47,500 nucleotides of DNA from Botryococcus braunii (taxonomy: Eukaryota > Chlorophyta > Trebouxiophyceae), in the NCBI GenBank assembly GCA_002005505.1, contig KV908451.1, positions 227,945 to 275,444 of the forward strand, in the 5' to 3' direction. How positions within the stretch are numbered: position 1 is the stretch's first letter; each line of letters opens with the position of its first letter. Made by a program: the position numbers and the translations under genes. The notes below the pieces were generated by a model. It searched no databases and was not told the DNA's origin. It worked only from the letters and a program-made list of their open reading frames with translations. Shown here piece by piece: positions 25,020 to 47,500 of this stretch.

Positions 25020-28000
25020 CTTTTCTTCAGGGAAGCTCTCAACAATGAGAGGTGTCCAGATTGGGCCAGGGGCCACGGTGTTCACACGGATGCCCTTCTT
25101 CTGAGTCAGCTCTTGTGCCAGGCCCTTCGTGAACGCCACAATTGCTCCCTGAGAGAATCCCAACAACCCACCATTTGCAATTCCATCCCTGCCGGCAAGA
25201 AGTCATATACGGGATGTGGAGCTGTTAATAAGGTTTGCCCGTAGCAGGCTAAAACTTCACCACTCTCCCTTCCTGGTGACGCCTTCAATTAAGAATTGTA
25301 AACCATGGCGGTCGTTGACCGACCTACAATCTCAAAATGGCGGCAAAAGGTCCGGGGGGCGGAAGTCAAACAGTATGCAATGCAGCATTGAAGTGTGTCA
25401 AAGTATGTTGCAGCGCCTTCGACATCCAGCGAGCCAACCGTGACCTAAGGAGAAAGACGTTCACACATAACAAAAGCTTCTGGCAGGCAGCTAATAAAAG
25501 CTCCTCCTTCCGCCCCCTTCATCTCCTGGTTGGAAGCTACGCAGAAGCTGCCCTAAAATAACTGTTAATAGTACGATGCTCGTCAGACGAACCCCACACC
25601 TCCCAAGAAAAAGCCACGACACATACTGGCCCCATTGACTAGCCCCCTGGAGGACATGTTGTGCACCCCACTCCACCACCTTCCCCTTGTATCACTCCTC
25701 CCAGGGTGCATCTCTGGCATACGCACGTGCTGGACAGTGGCAAGGGGGGTGGGGGAGGGGGGGCATATCCTCCCTTCCCCCTTGCTCCCCCTTTCAACAG
25801 CCAAAAATGCAGCCACCATCTAAATTGCCTCCGGTGGAGGTAACCCCACCCCAACCCTATGGGTTGGCGTCATGTGACTGCTTCTGTCCCTTTTCCCAGA
25901 TATCGCGGGAAAGGCTAGGCCCGCCTTATCCCTCCCTGGGCACCTACCACTCCAGGACCATTCCCCAGCCATCCGTGTGTTTTGCACAGGAACATCAAAA
26001 ACACCCACCTTAGAGGCAGCGTAGTCCAAAATTCCCGGAGTAGGACCGTACGCCTGAATTGAGGAAACATTGATGATGGACCCTCCCGGCTTCATGTGCG
26101 GCACTGCCAGCTGTGCCAGTTGGAACATGGCAATGATGTTTGTCTTGAATGTGAACTCCAAGCGTTTCCGATCAATCTCTGTGAAGTCCCCTACAAGCCG
26201 CCCCTGCAACCAGCCCCAAACCCTGGACTTCCTCCAAAATTGCCCTCAATCACCTCAATTTTCCAATCTTAGTTTCGACATCGGTTGACAGACTTGCACA
26301 GACATGCAGATGTGTTTGGCTCAAGATGGTCTCTGCTGCTCACGGGCATGCAGAAACTCACCCATAAGCCCACCAGACGCTGCATAAGGCCAGAGCCAGT
26401 AATGGAATAAAGGAAAACAAAATAGAGAGCCTGACTAGCGTCCACTAGCAGGAGGGCCCGGCAGGTGTTGGATGAATTAAAAGAAGCCATATGTGAGGAA
26501 TGAAGGCAAGGAAAGCCCGTGAGCTGTGGGAAGAGGGAGGGAGAAGCCAGGTAGTAGCCCCTATAGGGGCTGAGTAACACAGCCGGGAGAAGCCAGCAGG
26601 GCCTAACAAAAGCAAACATGACCAGCAACTGGTGACAAAGCCAGGAGCCCAGTAGTTGCTTCCAGAACAGCAATACTCGGGAAATTTCATTCAAATGCCA
26701 AATATGTATCATATGAAAGAAAGAAGGGGCACGCAAGTTTTATACAAAAAGGCCATAAGTTGAGCACATTTATGCATGCTAGACTAGCAGTCAGCACCTG
26801 GTAGGAGGCATTGTTGACGAGAATATCAATCCTGCCGAATTTGTTGACTGTCTCATCTATCACCTTCCTGCACGGGCACCCGACTCGGCGTCTTCAGCTC
26901 CAACTTCCCCGCAGCAAGACGTCTCCTCCTACTTACATGTGAGCAACATCCTAATGCAGGCGCAAACGCACACTGCATGCACACATGCACGCACACACAT
27001 GCACGTGCGCACGCACACACTCACCCACACAAACATACAGTGGGCATACAGTACTGTAGTGTACTGTACTGCACGTGCATGGGCATGCCCATAGACAGAC
27101 AGACATACAGTACTAGTAGGCCCTGTAGTGCCCCATAACACACTCCGTTGTACAGCACATCAGCATGCAATAGCCCATGCAGATGACATCGACACCCACG
27201 GGTGTTTGCAAGAAGTAGAATGACTGTCCAGCTCGTGTTGCTTCACCGCGGTCTATGATACTGTATGTCGTAACAGACTTCACACAAATAAAAAACCTCT
27301 GCACATACTGGCATACTACATACCACAGCTTGCTGAGATACAATTGAGAAGATTTGCACAAGTCCCACACAGGAAAAGCAAGGGACAGGCGTTACTTGCA
27401 GGTATCTTCCTCGGAGAGATCGCCGGGTATCAGGATAGCTTGTACCCCAGCTTCCTCCACCACCTTCTTCGTTTCCTGTACAAAGACACAAGGGCAGCAT
27501 CAGGGATAAGTCCACGACAGGGCTGTCCTGCACTTTTGACTGATGGTCCTGACGAGAGATCAAATCTTTGCACAAAACTAAAGACAAGGTCAGAAGTACG
27601 CGTGCTTTCTGAAAATCCTGCATGACAACAATGTTGTTTACATGTCACAAGTTATGAGACTTTGAGAAACACTTCCTTCAGACGGCACCTAATACTGTAC
27701 CTCGGCATCTTGCTGTTCATTGTAGTACGAGATTGCCACGTGGGCACCTTCCCGTGCATAAGCCAGGGCCACTGCCCTCCCAATCCCTGAGTCTCCACCT
27801 GTTACAATGGCCACCTGCATGACAAAGCCCACATCTCCATAATGCTGTTGCACCTTTATAGCACAACCATGCAACTTCACTCTGTCAGTGGACACCTGCC
27901 AGTATGAAATAGACGAAATCAAGCAAAAACAATCTCCAAAACCCTGCCCCGTAGAACCATGCTCCGTGGGAAAATGCAATGAAACCTGATTAGCAAAGCT

Positions 28001-28851
28001 GACAAAGCATTGGACAGATTAATCTCGATCCAACAGTCGCCCTTGATGAATATGCCGACGACGGCGTTCTACAAATCAAGGTAGTAATAATGTTCAAGAA
28101 CATGAGTTAAGGTTTTTATATAAAAACCAATATTGACACCTAGCACACAAAACACAAAAGCAGCTTTGGCAGCGAGGCTCATCAACACGCTCCACGGGCT
28201 TACCAAATCCTTCAATTTACCGGTGCCATTGTAGCTGTCATAGCCGAAGTCTGGCTTATCTTTCATTTCATGCTCCTGCAGTAGGCAAATGCACAATCAA
28301 TCCTCCCCGGTGATCTACCCTCTCCCAGGATTCCCACACATGTTCCACCCTATTTGCCGAAATCAAAACAAAAAAAGCCTTACATTTAATTGTTCACATG
28401 AAAATTCATAAAATTTAAAGATGTAGATTAGTAATGAATATGCTGGAATCACCACAATTGAGGCAGATGCACGGATCTGACAATGCATAAGCGACCCATA
28501 ATTGCATTACAGGATAAATTGAATTTCCACTAACGAAACAATTCATCAGATTTGATCCGCATATATGTCTAGTTAAAGCCTTAGTTGTTTGCAAAGTGCC
28601 TGTTTCAGAGTAAAGCGTACATTTCCGGGCCATGGTTGTTGCTCCTTTTGCATGGGCGTATCCTTGTGCATTGTCCTGGGGTCCTCCATTTGAGCAGCTG
28701 ATGTTTGAAGATTAGTAATCCTTTGACTTTTCCTTGCAGAAGAAAGTGGGATTGTGTGCGCTACCCGACCGCTCCGAGGACCCGAAACTTCGCCGATAGT
28801 AACGCCCCGGGAGACTGAACACGCCATACGCATAATTGCTCCAAAATTCAT
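25020..28851 (-). CDS. SDR-family dehydrogenase (YghA/GSP39-like), 3' end not found
   Basis: Exons (minus): 28851-28621, 28275-28204, 27814-27701, 27475-27396, 26867-26798, 26203-26009, 25148-25020. All phases agree, giving 297 residues. Exon 1 looks like an organelle transit peptide ([29 protein letters not shown]) and then the family's N-terminal arm. Exon 2 has [20 protein letters not shown], the arm typical of bacterial YghA/GSP39-type oxidoreductases. Exon 3 has the NAD(P) motif [10 protein letters not shown]; exon 5 has [10 protein letters not shown]; exon 6 has the catalytic Ser, Tyr and Lys ([17 protein letters not shown]); exon 7 has [13 protein letters not shown]. The expected last 40-50 residues (Gln-Pro-Glu-Glu region and Gly-Gly end) were not found, although a good donor (GTACGC) follows exon 7. 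It would reduce or oxidise a sugar, polyol or aldehyde with NAD(P); the exact substrate cannot be told. Confidence 0.85.
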
Positions 28852-29090
28852 ACAGGTTACGCAACTTTCACGACTTAAATGGCGTGAACACTTCGAACCT
28901 TATCAACAAGATGGTTTACAACACTCTATGTGACAGATGTACAAGGAGCTTGCTTCACAGGCATCATTCGAATTCCATCGATTTATCCTATGATGGTACA
29001 GTGCAACTGAACTACCCGATCCGGCCTTGTTGAATTCCGTCACATTTTTTTTACTAAATGCTTGGAACCGACCGTCATTTGTGATCTCTC
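28852..29090. promoter_or_regulatory. Short divergent intergenic region, probable bidirectional promoter
   Basis: Only 239 bp separate the first ATG of the dehydrogenase (28851, minus) from the first in-frame ATG of the aspartyl-tRNA synthetase (29091, plus). Both 5' UTRs and both core promoters must fit here unless the true starts are internal (the synthetase has further in-frame ATGs at 29100 and 29166; the dehydrogenase at 28833 and 28827). No clear TATA box was identified. Confidence 0.6.
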
Positions 29091-39664
<10,574 letters not shown>

Positions 39665-40623
39665 TGACCCTCCACAAGGCCAAGGAGGGGTCTGCAATGT
39701 GAAGTCCGCAATTCGAAATATGTATGGCTCCCCCCCGGGGGGGGGGGGGGGCTGGCTATCTCCGGCTGAATTTGACCTTCCATGTTCTGGTTGAAGTTGC
39801 TTATACGCAAACTTCATTGTAAACTATAGTTTACGTAAACTTCAGTATACTTCAGTGGTGAATTACTTTTCCCAAACTGCTCCAAGAGGTCCAAAGGTTA
39901 AGTCCCGTCCTGCATTACGGATGGTTTGCTGCACGTAGATCTACATCGAATGTGATGCCCACTTGCTGGACAGTTCTTGCAAACACCGTGTCCATCTCCC
40001 CTTGGTGCCACATGCCATTCCAGGCTTGAGCACCTCATTAAAAAAGTATCCCCAAGTGCTAGGGCTAGTGTTCACCCTCCCCTTGGTGCCACGTGCCATT
40101 CCAGGCTTGAGCACCCGGAGGGTGCTCAAGTGATATTGACTTCATTGCACTAAAGTACATAAGCTTCATCATGAATCATCAGGCTGTTTAAGCTACAGTA
40201 CGTTTGTCTTTTCGTTGGATTCGTGAGTGTGGTTCGCTAGGACGTGCAGAGCACACTAGTTCTCATCCGTTTGAAGGCGAGATTCTTGAGTCATGGCGGA
40301 GTCCAATATTAAAGCTTTGATGTTGGACGTAGCCATTTACCATACTCAGGTTCTATGTGGGGTAGTAACGCAACGGTCCACGGCGTGGTGTTGGTCTTTT
40401 GATGTCCATCGCCCGATGTAGCCTGCATTTATCTAGACGGCTGAACGCACCTTGAGCTCGACGTCCTTCCCTTGTGGTTTTGCTCGGTACGGTAGGTTGG
40501 AAGGGAATGTCATGTGTTGATACTCAGATACTCTCTTCACTTTTTGCTTTGTTCACCATTGTTTTTGATTTTAACTTCAAGATATGTTTTTGTGTATGAT
40601 GGGGTGTGTGTGTGTGTATGTGT

Positions 40624-40682
<59 letters not shown>

Positions 40683-43600
40683 CGCGCGCGTGCGTGCCCG
40701 CATGCGGGTGCGTGTGCGTGTCCACACCTGCGTGTTTGGGGCGGGGGGGTGTGAGATGGAGGTCGGGCAGGTGTAGGACTTCACGTATAAATATTCATAC
40801 TATGACGCCCTTCCTTGGCTTTGAGACACCGACAGTGTGAGAGACTTCAAAATTGGAGGGAAAGCAGGGACATACTCCGCTTTTTACGTACAACCACGCA
40901 TCCCGTGCACTGGTCACAGCGCATATCAGATCACATGCATAGGTGCAACACCCAGACACAAGGTACAGGCCATGCGACGGCGGGCGTCAGGCACAAACGT
41001 GGAAAGGAAGGAAGGAGGATTACATCCAAGGAGGGTTAACAAAACATTTACAACATGAATGCCACAGGCGCGGGTACCACTTATTAAAGTAGCTAGAGAT
41101 TACATCAAAAGTTCTACATTATGAGTTCCCAAAAACCCCGCATTTTAGAGATCTTTGATGCCGGAAACCTCTGTAGGATCTGATAGGTCCAGATCTGGTA
41201 GTCGGCATGGGCTCGCCAGTCTACAATGTCAATATGTGTAAGCCTTAGCTAAGGGTTACACATGTGGAACACTGGGACATTACGGCAACACGATCACGCC
41301 ATAACTAAAATCCTTGTACAAAACATGTAAGATCATTCGATTTAATGAATCCAGTACTAGACATCTACCTCGGACTCGAGTGTTTAAACCCTTTACGTAT
41401 GTTAGCAAGCCCGGGTTGCCAGGGATCATCAGTGAGACTGTCTGTGTGGGTGGCAATCACATTTGCCGTCCGCCACTTGTGCCAGACAGTCGTTATTAAG
41501 CAAAACACCAGAACACAGTTCATGTGCCTGCCGGACAGCACGTCCCTTGACTGCTCAAGGGATTCGTCCATTGATGGGCCCAATAAATGGCCCACTCTCC
41601 TGTTAATGCAAACCATGCATTCGCAAGCAAAGGCCTTACGAGTTCTGCAATGGCGCAACCAAAGACTTTACGAGTTTTGCAATGAGGCCCGCAGCCCGTG
41701 CTGGCAGCCTCCTTTGCCCGCCCGGGCCGGGTAAGCACTACCCTACCTACGGGGAGTTGGATGAGTAATAAGGATCCAAGTTTCAGGGGACATGCACGCG
41801 TGCTCCCGGCATGCCAGCATCAGACTCAGTGTGCTCTTGGCCCTGTCCGGATAGGGCATGCCGGAGAACTGGGCTGTCAGCTTTCCAAGCTTACTGAAGA
41901 TGTAAGCTTACACATACTCTGGACGGATTCCACAATCATGAGAGAGGTCCACAAGAAGTGCGGATCCACAACTGGTACCGCTGCAATGGCAAGCGGCTGT
42001 ACATGTGATAAACTCCAAGAAAAAGGGCTGGTATCAGGTAACAAGAACTTCATAATTAGCCTCTCTAACGTCGCTTCCTAATCTAAGTTATTACTTGATT
42101 TATGATTTGAGGGCCATGTCGGAAGCTGTGCAAGTAGCTCGTGCACAGTTGATGATCATGAGTTTGTTGTGAAGGCGCCTCACAAAGCTGTCTCTGTTGT
42201 CAAAATACGCTTAGAACGAGAACTTGACCATTTGACCCAAGCTTGTGCTTTACCGGCCCTTTTGACTACTCTAGTACCAGTGGGCAAACCACCGAAATTT
42301 CTATATATTGTAAGCAGTTCCGACGAGTTCTTGAGACGTCTATGATGATGACTTGCGCCCCTGTGCGTTGATGTTCAACTACTTAAAGGGGTAAATAACC
42401 TATCCTGGGGTTCTGTCACACGGATGACCCGAACGCCTTCAGGCGTTAGGTTACTTCCATGCTGACGCAGCATTCTTCCACCAGAAACTGCGTTAACAGG
42501 CTGAATTGACACACAATTGTAGTGGACACAACTTGCAAGTTGTGTCCGCTACACGATTTGGAGTATCCCTCTAGGGTGCCATTTGAAAGGTCCTGAGCAG
42601 AACGATTTGTGTGCCGAATAACCTAGGAGGTAAGCGGATTCTCAGCATTCCTAATCGGCATCCCAGACAACGCTCCGACTTTTTAGGGACCCCTCTGTTT
42701 GCCATTACTCCTTATGTGTGGCAAGACACTAACGGTCTTGCATCCAGCAATTGGTAACCTTGCAACCCTACCTTTGTATCAGTCTAACACCAGCTCATGG
42801 GATTGATTCCCACTGTGGCCTGTGTCTGCTTAACCCCAGTATTCTCGAAACTCACATCATATCTCCATGACCCCAAATCACCAGTTCCGAATTCTTCTCA
42901 GAAACACCCGATTATTAACATTCAATGTTATCCAAAAGAACGTTCAATTCTTGTTCTTCCCCCCCCCGCCCCCCCCCCCCCCCCAAAAAAAAAAACAACA
43001 CCTCATAAGGGGGCTGCACCTTGGTAGGACCCCCTCGCTGGCAAACGTGTGCACAGGCCTTGGACGTTATTGTATAACAGCCTCCCCGTTCAGATGTAGT
43101 TGGGGAGATCGACCGAAATTTCTTCAACTTCTGTTTTTCGAAAAGTTTTCACCGCTGGTACAGTCGATTGCAAGCCTATACAGAGAAAAACGTGTGGGTG
43201 TTTATCCCAGTGGTACCGCTTATGTTGCAGCCTGTACCATCGCGATCCATAAGTTATCTAGGAGAGAGTAAGATGCATTTGGTGGGCATTCATGACCATG
43301 TGATCACGATGCAACGTCTTACTGCCTGACAAAGAACAAAGACATACCTCAACACTAAATAATGAAATCCGGATAAGCACCGGGCTGGCGGATCCGGAGT
43401 CCACTGTCTAGGTTCGCTAAAATGCTGCGGGCCCCTGCAGGCAGCACCTCCGGAACGACGTACGGTACGTACCCCTCTTAAATTCACAACAGAAAAGGCC
43501 AAAACACGCATACCCCCCCTCACCTATGGGTAGCTACGCCACGTAACATCAAAACAGCAGCCTTTTCCTGGAAGGTAGAGCAGCAGCGGGTTAAGATAGC

Positions 43601-46600
43601 CAAGGACCCCCGTACACATGTGCCCGGCCACTTCTCTTCCTCCCAACGGGGCAACAGCCAGGATAGACCATGTCATTAGATACCTTGACATCTGTCTTGG
43701 GCATCTGCAGACGATATGTAGAAATTCCGCTGACTGTCACTTCAGCCCATTAACTACGTAGCTGCCCTGCATGCACGTACACGTACAGCCATGTATAGCA
43801 GCCTGTAGAGGTTGCATATCTGGAACATCAACTACGTAGCTGCCCTGCATGCACGTACACGTACAGCCATGTATAGCAGCCTGTAGAGGTTGCATATCTG
43901 GAACATCTATCACCCTATCACCCAAGTGGCTGTAACGCTGCAGTAACCGCACCGCATATCTTCATTCCAATTTTTTTGTTGCAGGTGCGGTGCGATGGAC
44001 TCCCCACTCATGGTTTCTGCACAACGATACCTCTTATGGCACTGAGGAAAACCCACACCATTTCCTCCAACCCCAGTCACCAATTCAAAACTCATCCCTG
44101 GCTCTATATACTGTTCAGGATGACGCTCTAAGTCTTTGTTTACTTGCCGGAAGGGAAAGAGCCCCATTGCTCCATGCCCAACTTCGGATCCGGATCTCTC
44201 CCCTTAAGGAGCTTCCCTTGCTCAGACGGAGCAATTTCATTTCAAGCGATATTATGGATGTGGCCTTGGACCACCCTTTGACGACAGGAGGGGCCATATA
44301 TGGGGCCTAGATAGAAAGCGCAAAATGTCTAAAGCGGTTTTAAGATATTCAACCTTTTATTCGACGTTGATAGGATGCGAGCACCATTGCGATGCCTGTC
44401 ACACCTGTGGCGCAAACCCTGCCACTTGGTGTACCGTAACTGTACCGTACCGTCACACAATGACAGGGCCCGACCCAGAAGCATGGAGTGGGGAAGGGAT
44501 GGGGTCACCACCTTACCGTCGAAGATGCTGCTTGTCTTCGACGATACTATCAATAAGCTTATAAGTAATTACTGTTGCTGTCAGAGCTTTTCAATAAGCT
44601 TACTGTTGCAGTCAGAGCTCTCGAGTCAAATACATCCGGTACACATGCCATGTATGCCAGCAGCGACATTGGCCTCCACTCCCCTAATTACTTACCAAAA
44701 AAAAAAAAAAAAGAAAAAAAGAAAAAAAAAACAAAACAATCCCCCCCACCTCTAAATCGCTCAGCAAATCGGCACAGAGGAGCTTATTGTTGTTGAGATG
44801 CATGGGGAGCATCCAGCAACGTGAAACCCCGCCTGCTGTACTTGCACGACAGTGGCGTTGAAAGCACTCGCTTGAGTCCCCGTGGTGGCTCCCAATTAAT
44901 CCAAGTAGGCGATTATTCTCGTTGTGATGGCAGTCTCTGCAGCGATGATACACAGCTGCCTAGTAACTTATATATATTGAAGAAACCTCCACAGAGGCTT
45001 TGCCAGAAAGATTCTGTGGTGAAAGAACAACACCGCATGAAGGCCGACTATTCTTTCCTCTTCCAATGTTTTGCTATGCACACGCAGGAGCTCGAAGAAG
45101 TTTGCATTGCATTGCGCTAATCACTCGCGGTTTTGCCTGCGGTCTTGGTGTGACTTGCAACCCACAACCTTGTTTACATTTATGTGGCTTGCAATCACAA
45201 CTCAGGTACCTAGGGCACGTACATGGATATGTGCCGAAGAAATCGACGGGGGTATCTGCTCATAAATCCCAAGGGGTTCTCCCCACACGAATCCAAGCTG
45301 CAGCCGGCTAGCAGACGACGCCTGTTAGCATTGCGAGCACGATACCTGATAGTAATGCTTTCAAACACAAGCACAAGGTGCCTTTGCAGGGGGAAAACTG
45401 AAAGTGCCGTGCATTTCATATCCGGAATCATTACGTAGGTGCTATGCCAATCTGTCACTGATCAGCACAAAAAAAATCAGATCCCCGGATGACCCCTTTT
45501 GCTGCCTGTGACACCATGTTGGTCCCAGAACAGACCAGCTCAGAATGCCGGTCTTCGACATCTTGCGGACTACTCAACGCACTGAGGAGGGGCTGAGTGG
45601 GAGGGGCTACACGCCAACGCTTGTTCTATTTGCACGCACCCGCACCGCAGCTGTGTCGCAAATGAGTGCAAAAGCTGCCTCACCCCGGGAGATTCCTTCT
45701 AACCCACGCTTTAGCTGCTGATGAGAAAGGACCGCTGACCATGAGCGAGACAGCACCATCATACGCCATGGCAGACACTCGCACGGTTTTCATTTAGATT
45801 TTGAAGAGTTAGATGGCGTACAGCCCGGAGCGGAACCCGGATCATTACTTTCAATGGGACATTCAAAGATACCTTGGCCCCCCAGGGGCAATCATCGGAA
45901 GCTCCATCTGGCCATGTCTCTTCCAGATGGCGAGTTCGATGCCTCGCGCGCAGTCGTTGTGCGGCTACGGGGGGAGGTCTTCTGCAGGTCGAGCGGCTGG
46001 TACCATTCTGGTTGCTCATGATGCAAGAGCACAGAAGATGCCCTTGAATTCTCGCAGAGGCTTTGGTACCGCTCGTTCCGCAGCTGCAGGTGCCTGTCCA
46101 GGATCGGCGTCTGGCTCATGCCGGAGCCTCCCAGATCCATGAGCGGCATGTCGCGCCCCATTCCCAGGCCCATGTGGGTCTTCATGCGGCTACCTCCATC
46201 CGGCATGCTGTGACGGCCCCTCAGGGGCTCGGAGAACCCGGGCAGGCCCCTGCCCGCCTCCACCATCTCGGGGCGGTGTATCGAGGAGTAGGGAACGCCG
46301 CCGGCGTTCATTGCCGCCTCCATCATGTCGTGGCGTGCCTTGGAGTAGTGCGAGATGCCGCTCCCGCTCCCATGTTCCGCCTCTATCATGTCGTAGCGCT
46401 CAGACGGACGGTAGTGGGCTCTGGCGGTGCGCTCGCATGCATCCCAGGGCCTGCCGAGAGGCGTTGCCGCATCCTGCCCTCCGGTACCGTCCGTCTGGAG
46501 GTAATGAGAGGAAAACCGCCACTTCTCCTGGGTCTCCAGGGGCTGGAACCCGTCGTCGAGCGGTGGCACCCCCGTACTTCTGCCGGCGCTTGTTCTGGCA

Positions 46601-47500
46601 GTTTGGGCAGCCAAGGCGCTGCTGAAGCGGTCCTCCCCGCGGGTGCAGACGGGCACCGGAGTGTGCGGCGCAAAGCTGTTGATGTCGGATGCATTGGAAA
46701 ATGTTGGAAGGAGCGTGGAGGAGGAGGAGGAGGACGAGGTACGGCTGCAAGACCGGCCCTCCTGCTTTGCACGCCCTTGTAGCGAATCCTGGGCTGATGA
46801 CTTGTGCGCAGTGCCGTTCGATGTGTACGGCAACGGCGGGGTTGTGGGTTGATTGCTCTCCCAGTGTTCCCCCCTGGGATACGCTGCTGTCGGGTGGCTG
46901 GCCCGGGCGTCCGGTGCTGCCTTCGAACGCAGGCTCTTCGCCGCGTTGTGTCTGTCGATCATGTCCGAGATTTCGCCGCGGGATTCGCCAGAGGTCACCA
47001 GAGCACTCGACGCGTGAGATGGATGCCGGTGCGCCCTCTGGTCGAGCTCGAACACGGGCTCCGGTGCACGATAAGCCGCGTGGCGCTTCTCCGATCGGAC
47101 ACGGTCAGCTTGGAGGACTTCGCGCGCGTGGAGCTCCTCGGACAAGAGCTGCGACGACTCCGGCAGGGAGCCCCCCCTGGCCGGAAGACTTTGTGTGGTC
47201 CGTAGGAACGGCCGTAAGTTTGTGGAGGGCGGCGGGGAGCGACGCACGCCGTGCACCTTGTTTACAGCTGTCAAGAGAGCCAGCACGTCCGGGCGCTGTG
47301 GGCTGCAGGCCACGATGACCGTAGCGGCTTGGAGAGGATTCAGGATCTGCACATGCCATAATCAAAAATCTCTTAGGGTGTTTTCGTCGATCAACGTTGA
47401 GCCTAGGGCCTCTGTTAGCCAGCAGTAGGCATTCGCGCGCGCGCGTGCACGCACACACACACGCGCACACGCACGCGCGCAAGCGCACGCGTGCGCGCAC

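Overview
The window is eukaryotic nuclear DNA. It has spliced genes with GT-AG introns, one GC-AG intron, very long dinucleotide microsatellites inside introns, and GC-rich exons in less GC-rich surroundings. Gene content (a secreted G8-domain protein, an organelle-targeted bacterial-type aspartyl-tRNA synthetase, a bacterial-like short-chain dehydrogenase, an RRM protein and a Ty1/copia element) fits a green alga, perhaps a prasinophyte such as Cymbomonas. That identification is an inference from style, not proof.

Layout. 1-3732 (minus): 5' part of a Ty1/copia LTR retrotransposon, with an LTR, a half-tRNA-Met primer site, an extra small ORF, gag with a CCHC knuckle, then an internal deletion that joins gag to the last part of integrase and a long linker frame running off the window. 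3733-4767: no gene seen. 4768-8704 (plus): a single-RRM protein with a disordered Ser/Pro/Gly tail, 7 exons. 8705-11445: intergenic, with two hairpins. 11446-21422 (minus): a 15-exon gene for a secreted G8-domain protein of the CEMIP/TMEM2/PKHD1L1 type. 21423-25019: no gene recognised. 25020-28851 (minus): an SDR-family dehydrogenase, 7 exons found, last exon not found. 28852-29090: short gap shared by two divergent genes. 29091-39664 (plus): complete 14-exon organellar aspartyl-tRNA synthetase (686 aa as assembled; every splice phase matches). 39665-45891: intergenic, with several palindromes and short tandem duplications. 45892-47346 (minus): terminal exon of an unrecognised disordered protein. 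47434-47500: alternating purine-pyrimidine tract.

The genes show no functional link to one another. The strongest shared signal is in the introns. Long (CT)n and (GT)n tracts lie almost only in introns of three genes and mostly in the same sense orientation. Several synthetase introns are also built of minisatellites that abut splice sites and carry repeated copies of splice-site-like sequence. All exon models come from reading frames, phases and family conservation by eye; no search or RNA data was available.
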